Part shown: piece after piece, positions 54,980 through 63,308 of the stretch
How the letters are laid out: each line of letters opens with the position of its first letter
Numbering within the stretch: position 1 is the first letter of the stretch
Assembly: GCA_900473745.1 (NCBI GenBank)
Contig: UCMW01000007.1
Location: forward strand, 310,001-374,000
Source of the DNA: Hyphomicrobiales bacterium
Lineage (GTDB): Bacteria; Pseudomonadota; Alphaproteobacteria; Rhizobiales; Rhizobiaceae
Direction of reading: 5' to 3'
Length of the DNA stretch: 64,000 nucleotides
Position numbers and translations under genes: made by a program
The notes under the pieces: model-generated
Seen by the model: only the letters and a program-made list of their open reading frames with translations
Told to the model about the DNA's origin: nothing
The model's database searches: none

Positions 54980-55864
54980 ATGATGCACGATCTGAATGCT
55001 CTTGCCGTCTTCGCCCGTGTTGCGGAGGAGAAGAGTTTCCGGGCTGCAGCCGACCGGATCGGCGTGACGCGGTCAGCAGTCAGCCAGACGATCCGCAAAC
55101 TGGAAGAGACGTTGGGCATCGCGCTGGTGGCACGAACGACACGCAGCGTGGCACTGACGGAAGCAGGCGAACGGCTGTACAGCCAGATCGCGCCCTCGCT
55201 CGCCGACATGAACGGTGCGCTGGAGGCCGCAGCAAACCTGCGGGGCAAACCGCGCGGACAGCTCAATCTTGCCGTCTCCTCGATCGCCGAGCGCTTCCTG
55301 TCAGGACCCGTGCTTGCACGCTTCGCCCAAAACAATCCTGAAGTGAAGCTGCATGTGACGGTGACCGACGAGGAGTTCGATATCGTCGCAGAGGGGTATG
55401 ATGCGGGCGTCCGCCTTGGCGAGGTGATCGCGCAGGACATGATCGCCATACCCGTGTCCGGCGACCTGCGGCAGCTCGCGGTGGCGTCCCCCGACTATCT
55501 CGCAGACAGCGGCATCCCCGATCATCCGCGCGATCTTGCAAATCATCGCTGCATCGGCTGGCGCGCGGGGCTAAACGTCGCGCCCTATCGCTGGGAATTT
55601 GCGGAGAACGGCAAGGAGTTCTCCGTCGCGGTCGCCGACACCATCACCACCACCGACATGGCACTGCTGGTCAAGCTCGCCATCGCTGGTGCAGGTATCA
55701 CTTTCGGGATGGAGGATACGTTCCGGGAACCGCTGGCGCGTGGCGAACTGGTACTGGTTCTCGAGGCATACTGCCCCTCGTTTGCTGGCTTCTATCTCTA
55801 TTATCCAAGTCGCCGAAACATGGCACCGAAACTGCGTGCTTTGGTCGACCACCTCAAACGATGA
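54980..55864 (+). CDS. LysR family transcriptional regulator
   Basis: 294 aa. N-terminal winged helix (LNALAVFARVAEEKSFRAAADRIGVTRSAVSQTIRKLEETLGIALVARTTRSVALT) plus effector domain. It is divergent from the SDR gene with a 110-bp shared region, the normal LysR layout, so the SDR-Atu4866 unit is its likely target. The 3' end overlaps the DUF3445 gene by 4 bp (ATGA). Confidence 0.93.
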   Translation: MMHDLNALAVFARVAEEKSFRAAADRIGVTRSAVSQTIRKLEETLGIALVARTTRSVALTEAGERLYSQIAPSLADMNGALEAAANLRGKPRGQLNLAVSSIAERFLSGPVLARFAQNNPEVKLHVTVTDEEFDIVAEGYDAGVRLGEVIAQDMIAIPVSGDLRQLAVASPDYLADSGIPDHPRDLANHRCIGWRAGLNVAPYRWEFAENGKEFSVAVADTITTTDMALLVKLAIAGAGITFGMEDTFREPLARGELVLVLEAYCPSFAGFYLYYPSRRNMAPKLRALVDHLKR

Positions 55865-56769
55865 GTATGACAGAGCGCACCGGCTCGGCGGAGATTGACA
55901 CGGACACCATTCCGCTGGAGCCTTGCAGCATGCCACTCACTCACACGCCCTATGCCGGCCCGACGCGTCCCTTCACCATCGGTCTTTCCGCACTCGATCC
56001 CGCCCGCTGGATCGAACCGGATGCCGATCTTGGCCACTACCTTGCGGAAAAGCGTGAACTGGCGGCAACACGGCTCGACGAAGTCTTCCGTGCAACGGAC
56101 GATAGCCTCGACGCACAAAGGGAATGTCTCGCCGCAATGGCCACGCATCTGGAAACGCATCACGCGCAACAGATCAGTGGGGACCACCTTGCCGACGAGG
56201 CACTCCCCCCTTTGCTCCGCGCCGGCATGCTCATCCAGGACGACCTCGTCATCATGATGAAGCGCGAGGCCGGTTGGTTCATCGCCGCTGCCCACCTCTC
56301 CTTCCCTTCTTCCTGGTTGCTAGCGGAAAAGTTCGACCGGCCGATGGAGGAGGTCCACGAACATGTGCCAGGGTTCGAGGGCGGCACGCGAAATGCCACG
56401 ATGATCAACCGCATCTTCGACAACCTCCTGCCCGAGCAACCGGCAGAGCGCTTCAACTGGTCGATCAACTGGAAACAAAAGCTCTTCCACCCGGAAACGG
56501 GCCGAAACGACGCGGCCCACCCGGACGAAGCCGTGATCAGGGTCGAGCGGCAGACGCTGACAAAACTTCCGAAGACCGGCGCGATCGTTTTCACCATCCG
56601 CATCTATCTGGACCCCGTAACGCTGTTTCGCGCGCATCCTGAAGGCCAAAGGCTTGCGGGTGCGCTGGCCGACCAGTTCGAGGCCATGAACGAGCCACAG
56701 CTTCGCTACAAGGGACTGGACCGCCAGCGAGAACGCCTGGTGTCGCGCCTGCGGCGGGATACCGCCTGA
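55861..56769 (+). CDS. DUF3445 heme-dependent oxidative N-demethylase family protein
   Basis: 302 aa from the ATG at 55861; another start at 55930 would trim the divergent N-terminus. DUF3445 features: FTIGLSALDPARWIEPDADLGHYLAEKRELAATRLDEVF, WFIAAAHLSFPSSWLLAEKFDRPMEEVHEHVPGF, FNWSINWKQKLFHPE, and RVERQTLTKLPKTGAIVFTIRIYLDP. The family includes a heme-containing enzyme that oxidatively demethylates amines such as dimethylamine. Overlap with lysR suggests coupling, though the accessory cluster beside it is not obviously related. Confidence 0.82.
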   Translation: MSMTERTGSAEIDTDTIPLEPCSMPLTHTPYAGPTRPFTIGLSALDPARWIEPDADLGHYLAEKRELAATRLDEVFRATDDSLDAQRECLAAMATHLETHHAQQISGDHLADEALPPLLRAGMLIQDDLVIMMKREAGWFIAAAHLSFPSSWLLAEKFDRPMEEVHEHVPGFEGGTRNATMINRIFDNLLPEQPAERFNWSINWKQKLFHPETGRNDAAHPDEAVIRVERQTLTKLPKTGAIVFTIRIYLDPVTLFRAHPEGQRLAGALADQFEAMNEPQLRYKGLDRQRERLVSRLRRDTA

Positions 56770-56838
56770 AAATCGCCCATAGGCCTCATTCCAAGCACGC
56801 CCCCTCCCTTTATTGTGTCAGAGTTTTGTGATCTAGAA

Positions 56839-56911
56839 CCGGCATTATCGCGCCGGCCAGACAAGAAAAGGCCGGAAACACAGCCCGGAAAAGAACCGGG
56901 CTTCCAAGGAG
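56839..56911 (+). promoter_or_regulatory. Structured leader of hss with mutually exclusive hairpins
   Basis: GCCGG (56852-56856) can pair either with upstream CCGGC (56839-56843), or, as part of CCGGCC (56853-56858), with downstream GGCCGG (56870-56875). A third hairpin, AGCCCGG / CCGGGCT (56882-56888 / 56896-56902), stands 3 bp before the ribosome-binding site AAGGAG (56906-56911). Loops are purine-rich. The design resembles a translational switch. Confidence 0.5.
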
Positions 56912-56917
56912 ATGGAC

Positions 56918-58360
56918 ATGAGCGAAACGACCTACCCGGTTTACGGCGAGATCACCGGCCCGATCGTGATGATCGGCTTCGGATCGATCGGCCGCGGCAC
57001 CCTGCCGCTGATCGAACGCCACTTCAAGTTCGACAAGAGCCGGATGGTCGTCATTGATCCCCGCGGCGACGAGGAAGGCATCCTCGCCAAGCACGGCATC
57101 AAGCACATCCAGGCGCATGTCACCAAGGACAACTACAAGAAGCTCCTGAAGCCGCTGCTGACCGAAGGCGACGGCCAGGGTTTCTGCGTCAACCTCTCGG
57201 TCGACACCGGCTCGCTCGACCTGATCAAGTTCTGCCGCAAGCTCGACGTTCTCTACATCGACACGGTCGTCGAGCCCTGGCTCGGCTTCTACTTCGACAA
57301 GAACATGAAGAATTCCGAGCGCACGAACTACGCGCTGCGCGAAACCGTGCGCGCTGAAATCAAGAAGAACCCGGGCGGCACGACGGCCGTTTCGACCTGC
57401 GGCGCCAATCCCGGCATGGTTTCCTGGTTCGTCAAGCAGGCGCTCGTCAACCTCGCCAACGAAATCGGCGTCAAGTTCGACGAGCCGGATCAGCATGACC
57501 GCGAAGGCTGGGCCAAGCTGATGAAGAAGGTCGGCGTCAAGGGCATCCACATCGCCGAACGCGACACCCAGCGCGCCAAGAACCCGAAGCCGATGAACGT
57601 CTTCTGGAACACCTGGTCGGTCGAAGGTTTCATCTCCGAAGGCCTGCAGCCGGCCGAACTCGGTTGGGGCACCCATGAAAACTGGATGCCGAAGAACGCC
57701 AAGAAGCACAAGAAGGGCTGCAAGGCCGCGATCTATCTCGAGCAGCCCGGCGCCAACACCCGCGTGCGCACCTGGTGCCCGACGCCAGGCCCGCAGTATG
57801 GCTTCCTCGTCACCCACAACGAGTCGATCTCGATCGCCGACTACTTCACCGTCGAGAAGGATGGCGAAGCCGTCTATCGCCCGACCTGCCACTATGCCTA
57901 TCACCCGGCCAATGACGCCGTGCTGTCGCTGCACGAGATGTTCGGCAATGGCGGTACGCCGCAACCGGTCCTGCATGTTCTTGACGAGCATGAACTGGTC
58001 GACGGAGTCGACGAATTGGGCGTACTGCTCTACGGCCACGAGAAGAATGCCTACTGGTATGGTTCGCGCCTGTCGCTGGAAGAAACCCGTCAGATCGCTC
58101 CGTACCAGAACGCCACCGGTTTGCAGGTAACGTCTGCCGTGCTCGCCGGCATGGTCTGGGCTGTCGAGAACCCGAAGGCCGGCATCGTCGAAGCCGACGA
58201 GATCGACTACAAGCGCTGCCTGGAAGTTCAGACGCCGTATCTCGGCCCGGTGGAAGGCCACTACACCGACTGGACCCCGCTCGACGGTCGCCCGGGTCTC
58301 TTCCCGGAAGACCTCGACGAAAAGGATCCGTGGCAGTTCCGGAACATCCTGGTTCGCTGA
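56918..58360 (+). CDS. hss: Homospermidine synthase
   Basis: 480 aa from the ATG at 56918, 6 bp after AAGGAG; the ATG at 56912 abuts that site. It makes sym-homospermidine, the main long polyamine of rhizobia, from putrescine in an NAD-dependent reaction. Seen: the Rossmann start PIVMIGFGSIGRGTLPLIERHF, IDTVVEPWLGFYF, TCGANPGMVSWFVKQAL, WNTWSVEGFISEGLQPAELGWGTHE, and the C-terminal GMVWAVENPKAGIVEADEIDY. The length matches the family. Polyamine control of synthesis is plausible through the leader. Confidence 0.96.
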   Translation: MSETTYPVYGEITGPIVMIGFGSIGRGTLPLIERHFKFDKSRMVVIDPRGDEEGILAKHGIKHIQAHVTKDNYKKLLKPLLTEGDGQGFCVNLSVDTGSLDLIKFCRKLDVLYIDTVVEPWLGFYFDKNMKNSERTNYALRETVRAEIKKNPGGTTAVSTCGANPGMVSWFVKQALVNLANEIGVKFDEPDQHDREGWAKLMKKVGVKGIHIAERDTQRAKNPKPMNVFWNTWSVEGFISEGLQPAELGWGTHENWMPKNAKKHKKGCKAAIYLEQPGANTRVRTWCPTPGPQYGFLVTHNESISIADYFTVEKDGEAVYRPTCHYAYHPANDAVLSLHEMFGNGGTPQPVLHVLDEHELVDGVDELGVLLYGHEKNAYWYGSRLSLEETRQIAPYQNATGLQVTSAVLAGMVWAVENPKAGIVEADEIDYKRCLEVQTPYLGPVEGHYTDWTPLDGRPGLFPEDLDEKDPWQFRNILVR

Positions 58361-58378
58361 GAGTTCACTGACATTGAG

Positions 58379-58404
58379 AAGGCCCGCTGAAACGGCGGGC
58401 CTTT
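58379..58404 (+). terminator. Terminator after hss
   Basis: 9-bp stem AAGGCCCGC / GCGGGCCTT with a 7-nt loop and short T tail. Confidence 0.8.
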
Positions 58405-58553
58405 GTCATGCAAAAACTGCAGCATCAAGGTCGGGATAACCTTGTCGCCACGGCCTTGGCGCCTTGCTTTGGCCAAGGCTTCGCGGCATGGTTTGCGCGA
58501 ACAATCGAGAGGCGGACGGCGCTGCCGATACGCCGTGAAGGTGGGAGACAAGA

Positions 58554-58916
58554 ATGAAAATCAGATCCCTGGTTGCGATCACCACGGCGGGCATCGCCCT
58601 TTCGTCCTGCTATTCAAGCCCGCCGCGCCAACTGCCGTCGGTCCAGCAGGGCCCCTCGATCGAAGGCGCCTGGGTCGATCCGAACGGCATCGCCTCCACC
58701 TTCCAGGGCGGGACCTTCACCACCCGCACCACGGACAGCAACCAGATCCTGGCCTCCGGCACCTACACGTTGATCAACGACCGTCTCGTCGAGATCAACA
58801 TGACCTCGCTGGTCCGCAATACGCAGCAGAAGGTGAATTGCGCCCTGGTCACACCATCCCAGCTCAACTGCACCTCGGACAGCGGGGCGCAATTCTCCCT
58901 CGCCCGCCGCGGCTGA
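58554..58916 (+). CDS. omp10: Omp10-type outer membrane lipoprotein
   Basis: 120 aa. Lipoprotein signal peptide with lipobox LSSC (Cys19). The mature part IEGAWVDPNGIASTFQGGTFTTRTTDSNQILASGTYTLINDRLVEINMTSLVRNTQQKVNCALVTPSQLNCTSDSGAQFSLARR closely follows the pattern of Brucella Omp10, a surface lipoprotein antigen. It has two Cys beyond the lipid one, possibly disulfide-linked. Monocistronic between hss and the nucleotidase, each closed by terminators. Confidence 0.85.
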   Translation: MKIRSLVAITTAGIALSSCYSSPPRQLPSVQQGPSIEGAWVDPNGIASTFQGGTFTTRTTDSNQILASGTYTLINDRLVEINMTSLVRNTQQKVNCALVTPSQLNCTSDSGAQFSLARRG

Positions 58917-58941
58917 AAACAGACTTCCGAGACCATGTTTC

Positions 58942-58967
58942 GAAGCGGCCCGAGTGGCCGCTTCTTT
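58942..58967 (+). terminator. Terminator after omp10
   Basis: 9-bp stem GAAGCGGCC / GGCCGCTTC, loop CGAGT, followed by TTT. Confidence 0.78.
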
Positions 58968-59124
58968 CGTTTCGGCATTCTCTAACATGCGTGACAGCGG
59001 CCGATTTTCGCTTGCCCTGCCACGGTCTTGATGAAAACATCCGCCATCCGAATTCTGGCGCGCGGCTGTCATCGACCCGTGCCAGACTGGGGTGAAATGG
59101 AATGGTTTGGAACAGGAGAACAAG

Positions 59125-61044
59125 ATGTTCAGACATTTGAAGATTGGCCTATTCAGCGCCTCGGTGCTGGCGCTGACGGCAGGCACAGCTCTGGCCGATT
59201 TCGAACTCAACATCCTGCATATCAACGACCTGCATTCGCGCATCGAGGCGATCGGCAAGACGGACTCCACCTGCTCGGAGGAAGATGCGGCGGCCAACGA
59301 ATGCTTTGGCGGCATCGCGCGGGTCAAGGCGGCGATCGACGCCCGTCGTGCCGAGCTCTCTGGCAAGAACATCCTGACGCTTGATGCAGGTGACCAATTC
59401 CAGGGCTCGCTCTTCTACACCACCTACAAGAGTGCCCCGATCGCCGATTTCATGAACGGCATCGGCTTCGACGCCATGGCGATCGGCAACCACGAATTCG
59501 ACGACGGCCCGGAGGAACTTGCCAAGTTCATCGACGCGCTGCAGTTCCCGATGATCTCGGGCAACACCCTGGCGGGCTTGAACTCGCCGGTCGCCGACAA
59601 GTTCAAGCCCTACATCGTCAAGGATTTCGGCGGTGAGAAGGTGGCAGTCGTCTCTGTGCTCGCGACCGACACCGATGAGACTTCCTCACCGGGCGACGCC
59701 ATCCTCTTCGCCGACGAGATCACTTACCTCAAGGAAGCCGTGACGGAGATCGAAGGCCAGGGCATCGACAAGATCGTGCTGCTCTCGCATGTCGGCTACG
59801 TCAAGGACCAGGAAATCGCCGCAGCCGTCGACGGCATCGACGTGATCGTCGGCGGCCACAGCCATACGCTGCTCTCCAACACCGACGAGAAGGCCGCCGG
59901 CCCCTATCCGACGCTGGTCAAGAACCCCGCCGGCAAGGACGTGCCGATCGTCCAGGCCTATGCCTATTCCAAGTATCTCGGCGACCTGACCGTCGTCTTC
60001 GACGACGCGGGCGTAGTCAAGACAGCGACCGGCGAGCCGAAGCTGCTCGACGCCTCCGTGACACCCGATGCCGGTTACCTGGCTAAGGTCGCAGAACTCG
60101 GCGGTCCGATCGAGGAATTGAAGAAGAAGGAAATCGGCGCGACAGCAGACGGCGTCGACGGTTCCCGTGAAGTTTGCCGCGCCACGGAATGCACCATGGG
60201 CAACCTCGTCGCCGACGCCATGGTCGATCGCCTCAAGGACCAGGGCATCACCATCGCGATCCAGAATGGCGGAGGCCTGCGTGCCTCGATCGATGCCGGC
60301 ACCGTGACCATGGGTGAGGTCCTCACAGTCCTGCCGTTCCAGAACACCCTCGCCTCCTTCCAACTAAAGGGCTCGGATGTCGTGGCGGCCCTCGAAAATG
60401 GCGTGAGCCAGGTCGAGGAAGGCGCCGGGCGCTTCCCGCAGGTATCCGGCCTCAAATACACGGCCGACCTGAACAAGCCTGCCGGCAGCCGCATCACCGC
60501 GGTCGAGGTCAAGGAAGGCGATGCCTTCGTTGCGATCGATCCGAACAAGATCTATGGCGTCGCCACCAACAACTACATGCGCACCGGCGGCGACGGCTAC
60601 AAGGTCTTCGCGACCGGCGGCCAGAACGCCTATGACTTCGGACCGGGCCTGGAGACTGTCGTGGCGGACTACATTGCCAAGAACAATCCCTACAAGCCCT
60701 ACACGGACGGCCGCATCACCGTCATCGCCGCAGCGGCGCCAGCCGAGCCGGCCCCTGCGACCGCCGATGCCGGAACCACGCCGGCAGCCCCTGCAGCGAC
60801 CGAAGCGCCGGCCACCGCTGCTGCGACGCCTGAAACGGCAGCCCCGGCCACGCCGACGGCGACGGAAACTGCCACGGCAGCAGCAGCCACCGTCTACAAG
60901 GTGGTTGCCGGCGACAGCCTCTGGAAGATCGCGGAAGCCACCTATGGCGACGGCATGTTCTGGAGCAAGATCGCCGAGGCAAACACGCTGCGCAATCCGA
61001 ACGTGATCTCCATCGGAAGCGAATTGCAGCTTCCGGCGAAGTAA
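59125..61044 (+). CDS. Periplasmic 5'-nucleotidase/cyclic phosphodiesterase fused to a LysM domain
   Basis: 639 aa from the ATG at 59125 with AGGAG upstream. Signal peptide to about residue 24 (GTALA). Metallophosphatase domain: LNILHINDLHSRIE, LDAGDQFQGSLFY, AIGNHEFDDGPEEL, VIVGGHSHTLL, VQAYAYSKYLGDL. Then the 5_nucleotid_C domain with IAIQNGGGLRASIDAG and LPFQNTLASFQLKG. A linker of Ala, Thr and Pro (about 535-590) leads to a LysM module, YKVVAGDSLWKIAEATYGDGMFWSKIAEANTLRNPNVISIGSELQLP (591-637). The enzyme should salvage extracytoplasmic nucleotides while tethered to peptidoglycan. Confidence 0.92.
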   Translation: MFRHLKIGLFSASVLALTAGTALADFELNILHINDLHSRIEAIGKTDSTCSEEDAAANECFGGIARVKAAIDARRAELSGKNILTLDAGDQFQGSLFYTTYKSAPIADFMNGIGFDAMAIGNHEFDDGPEELAKFIDALQFPMISGNTLAGLNSPVADKFKPYIVKDFGGEKVAVVSVLATDTDETSSPGDAILFADEITYLKEAVTEIEGQGIDKIVLLSHVGYVKDQEIAAAVDGIDVIVGGHSHTLLSNTDEKAAGPYPTLVKNPAGKDVPIVQAYAYSKYLGDLTVVFDDAGVVKTATGEPKLLDASVTPDAGYLAKVAELGGPIEELKKKEIGATADGVDGSREVCRATECTMGNLVADAMVDRLKDQGITIAIQNGGGLRASIDAGTVTMGEVLTVLPFQNTLASFQLKGSDVVAALENGVSQVEEGAGRFPQVSGLKYTADLNKPAGSRITAVEVKEGDAFVAIDPNKIYGVATNNYMRTGGDGYKVFATGGQNAYDFGPGLETVVADYIAKNNPYKPYTDGRITVIAAAAPAEPAPATADAGTTPAAPAATEAPATAAATPETAAPATPTATETATAAAATVYKVVAGDSLWKIAEATYGDGMFWSKIAEANTLRNPNVISIGSELQLPAK

Positions 61045-61062
61045 GCCAGTTTGCCGCATGAC

Positions 61063-61096
61063 AAAAGCCGGTCCGGGCTTCCCCGGGCCGGCTTTT
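61063..61096 (+). terminator. Terminator between nucleotidase and hemH
   Basis: Long GC stem, AAAAGCCGG-CCGGG / CCCGG-CCGGCTTTT with a small bulge and T tail. Confidence 0.85.
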
Positions 61097-61165
61097 GCTT
61101 TTATCAGATGATCTCAACTGGCCATCGTCACGTAACGGTCGAGATATCTTCACCAGGACAACACA

Positions 61166-62200
61166 ATGAACGCACTCCCCGCCCATTGGCCTTCCGACCA
61201 TCCTCCTGTCAATTTCGGCAAGGTCGGCGTGCTGCTTGTCAATCTCGGAACACCTGACGGCACCGACTATCGCTCCATGCGCCGCTATCTCGAGGAATTC
61301 CTGACAGACAAGCGCGTCATCGAGTGGTCACGATGGTTCTGGTACCCCATTCTCTACGGCATCGTCTTGAACAAGCGCCCGCAGAAGGTGGGCAAGGCCT
61401 ATGAAGAGATCTGGAACAAGGATCTCGATGAGAGCTATTTGCGCACCTACACCCGGAGCCAAGCCGAGAAGCTGGCGGTGGCGTTGAAGGATCTTCCGAA
61501 CGTGCATGTCGACTGGGCCATGCGCTATGGCCAGCCGGCGATCCAGGCAAAGATGAACGAGATGCAGAAGGCTGGATGCGAACGCATCCTCGTCTATCCG
61601 CTCTACCCGCAATATGCGGCTGCCACCACCGCGACCGTCAACGACGAGGCCTTCAAGGCGCTTCTGAAAATGCGCTGGCAGCCGGCGCTGCGAACCGTGC
61701 CGCAATATGCCGACGACCCGGTCTATATCGAGGCACTCGCGAACTCGATCAACCAGCACCTCGCCTCCCTGGACTGGGAGCCGGAGCTGGTGATCACCTC
61801 CTATCACGGCATTCCGAAGTCCTACTTCATGAAGGGCGACCCCTATCACTGCCAGTGCTACAAGACGACACGCCTGCTGCGTGAGCATCTCGGCTGGGAG
61901 AAGGAGAGGCTGATGGTCACCTTCCAGTCCCGTTTCGGACCGGAAGAATGGCTGCAGCCATATACCGACAAGACGGTGGAGAAACTCGCCAAGGAGGGCG
62001 TCAAGCGCATCGCCATCATGAACCCCGGCTTCGTCTCCGATTGCCTGGAAACGCTGGAGGAAATCGCCGGCGAGGCGGGCGAGGATTTTCTCCATAATGG
62101 TGGTGAGAAATTTTCCCACATCCCCTGTCTCAACGACAGCGCGGATGGCATGCGCGTGATCGAAAATGTCGTGCGCCGGGAATTGCAGGGCTGGGCCTGA
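61166..62200 (+). CDS. hemH: Ferrochelatase
   Basis: 344 aa. Inserts ferrous iron into protoporphyrin IX at the membrane surface, the last heme step. Family marks: VGVLLVNLGTPDG, PILYGIVLNKRP, LYPQYAAATTATVNDEAF, ITSYHGIPKSYF with H214 as the metal-inserting His, DPYHCQCYKTTRLLREHLGW, and FQSRFGPEEWLQPYTDKT. It uses its own promoter region after a strong terminator; no clear Irr/Fur box is visible upstream. Confidence 0.96.
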   Translation: MNALPAHWPSDHPPVNFGKVGVLLVNLGTPDGTDYRSMRRYLEEFLTDKRVIEWSRWFWYPILYGIVLNKRPQKVGKAYEEIWNKDLDESYLRTYTRSQAEKLAVALKDLPNVHVDWAMRYGQPAIQAKMNEMQKAGCERILVYPLYPQYAAATTATVNDEAFKALLKMRWQPALRTVPQYADDPVYIEALANSINQHLASLDWEPELVITSYHGIPKSYFMKGDPYHCQCYKTTRLLREHLGWEKERLMVTFQSRFGPEEWLQPYTDKTVEKLAKEGVKRIAIMNPGFVSDCLETLEEIAGEAGEDFLHNGGEKFSHIPCLNDSADGMRVIENVVRRELQGWA

Positions 62201-62238
62201 GATTCTCGCCGGCGGATGCGTAACAAGAAACTTCAGGA

Positions 62239-62266
62239 AGGGCTGCCGAGAGGCGGCCCTTTTTTC
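62239..62266 (+). terminator. Terminator after hemH
   Basis: 9-bp stem AGGGCTGCC / GGCGGCCCT (one G-T pair), loop GAGA, T6. Confidence 0.85.
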
Positions 62267-62619
62267 GATTTTATATTGAGTTCGGAGCCGAGGCCGGAGC
62301 AGCCATCAACCTGCCGCCTCTGACCGTCACAAAATGATACAACCCAAACGATGGTCGCCGCCGCGATCACTCTGCAGGATCGCCCGCTTTCCGGCGCAAC
62401 TGCCCAAATTTAATGCATCTTTTCATTCGGTTAGACTTTTTCAAACTGCGGACTCCACAACCGAATTAACAACTCGAAGCTGTCCCAGTGCGCAGACCGA
62501 AAGCATTGACGAAGGCCTAAATCATTGGAATTTCATATAATTTTAGATAGGCGATTTCTTATATTAAGGTTCCATTTAGTAATGATCCCTAGAATTAGGG
62601 GGAGTTGAAGGAGACCACC
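62267..62619 (+). other. Long AT-rich intergenic region before the Cache-like gene
   Basis: 353 bp. The last 120 bp are AT-rich with TTAGATAGG, TTATATTAAGG and TTTAGTAATG patches suited to a promoter. AAGGAG precedes the ATG at 62620. A 68-codon frame (62334-62540) has no start signal and an atypical composition and is not believed. No RNA gene recognised. Confidence 0.4.
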
Positions 62620-63228
62620 ATGAAATTCATCACGACCGCATTGGCCTCGACATTCCTCGCCATGTCGCTCGCCACCGCGCATGCTGAACCGCCGCAGCCA
62701 GACATGGACAAGCTGATCTCGCCCGAACTCCTGCAGCAGATTCAGGAGTTCATCTCGGCCGAGATCGTCACCGTGTCGGTCCAGGCGCAGAACGCCCGCC
62801 TGAACGAACTGACCCAGGACAAGATCGACGCACTGGACAACCAGTGGAAGGCCGAGCGCGAGGCTGCCGACAAGCCGCTGATTGCAGCCACGCTTTCCAG
62901 CCCGCTTTCCGTCTATCTTGCCCGCATCCAGGGCAAGTCACTCGGCCTCTATCCCGAAATCTTCGTGATGGACCAGAACGGCCTCAATGTCGGCCAAAGT
63001 TCGGTCACCAGCGATTTCTGGCAGGGCGACGAGGACAAGTTCCAGAAGACCTATGACGTTTCCGACGATGCAATCTTCATCGACGCGGCCGAGTGGGACG
63101 ACGAACTGAAGATCTGGCGCAATCAGGTAAGCTTCACGCTGCTCGACAGCGCCAAGAAAAAGATTGGCGCCGTCACCGTCGAACTCAACCTCACGGAACT
63201 CGAGCGCCGGGCCCTCGCCGGCAGCTGA
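62620..63228 (+). CDS. Secreted Cache-like protein next to a chemoreceptor gene
   Basis: 202 aa from the ATG at 62620 (AAGGAG 6 bp upstream). Signal peptide MKFITTALASTFLAMSLATAHA, no further membrane helix, so it is soluble in the periplasm. The core LSVYLARIQGKSLGLYPEIFVMDQNGLNVGQSSVTSDFWQGDEDKFQKTYDVSDDAIFIDAAEWDDELKIWRNQVSFTLLDSAKKKIGAVTVELNL follows the Cache/PDC pattern usually found inside sensor kinases and MCPs (VxDxNG, TSDxWQGDE). It lies 80 bp before an MCP gene on the same strand. A free ligand-binding partner for that receptor is a hypothesis. Confidence 0.7.
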   Translation: MKFITTALASTFLAMSLATAHAEPPQPDMDKLISPELLQQIQEFISAEIVTVSVQAQNARLNELTQDKIDALDNQWKAEREAADKPLIAATLSSPLSVYLARIQGKSLGLYPEIFVMDQNGLNVGQSSVTSDFWQGDEDKFQKTYDVSDDAIFIDAAEWDDELKIWRNQVSFTLLDSAKKKIGAVTVELNLTELERRALAGS

Positions 63229-63308
63229 TCCGATGATCACGACCCCATGATGGCGGCCGTCTTGTAAAACATGATCCAATTCGACCCCGACCGGGACAGG
63301 ATTTCACT

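Noticed and set aside
58408-58557. 49-codon frame just before omp10, overlapping its start by ATGA
   Set aside because: No Shine-Dalgarno sequence, starts in the hss terminator tail, and its product has no recognisable features. The overlap is probably chance.
62334-62540. 68-codon plus-strand frame before the Cache-like gene
   Set aside because: No ribosome-binding site, odd amino-acid composition, and located in an AT-rich promoter region.
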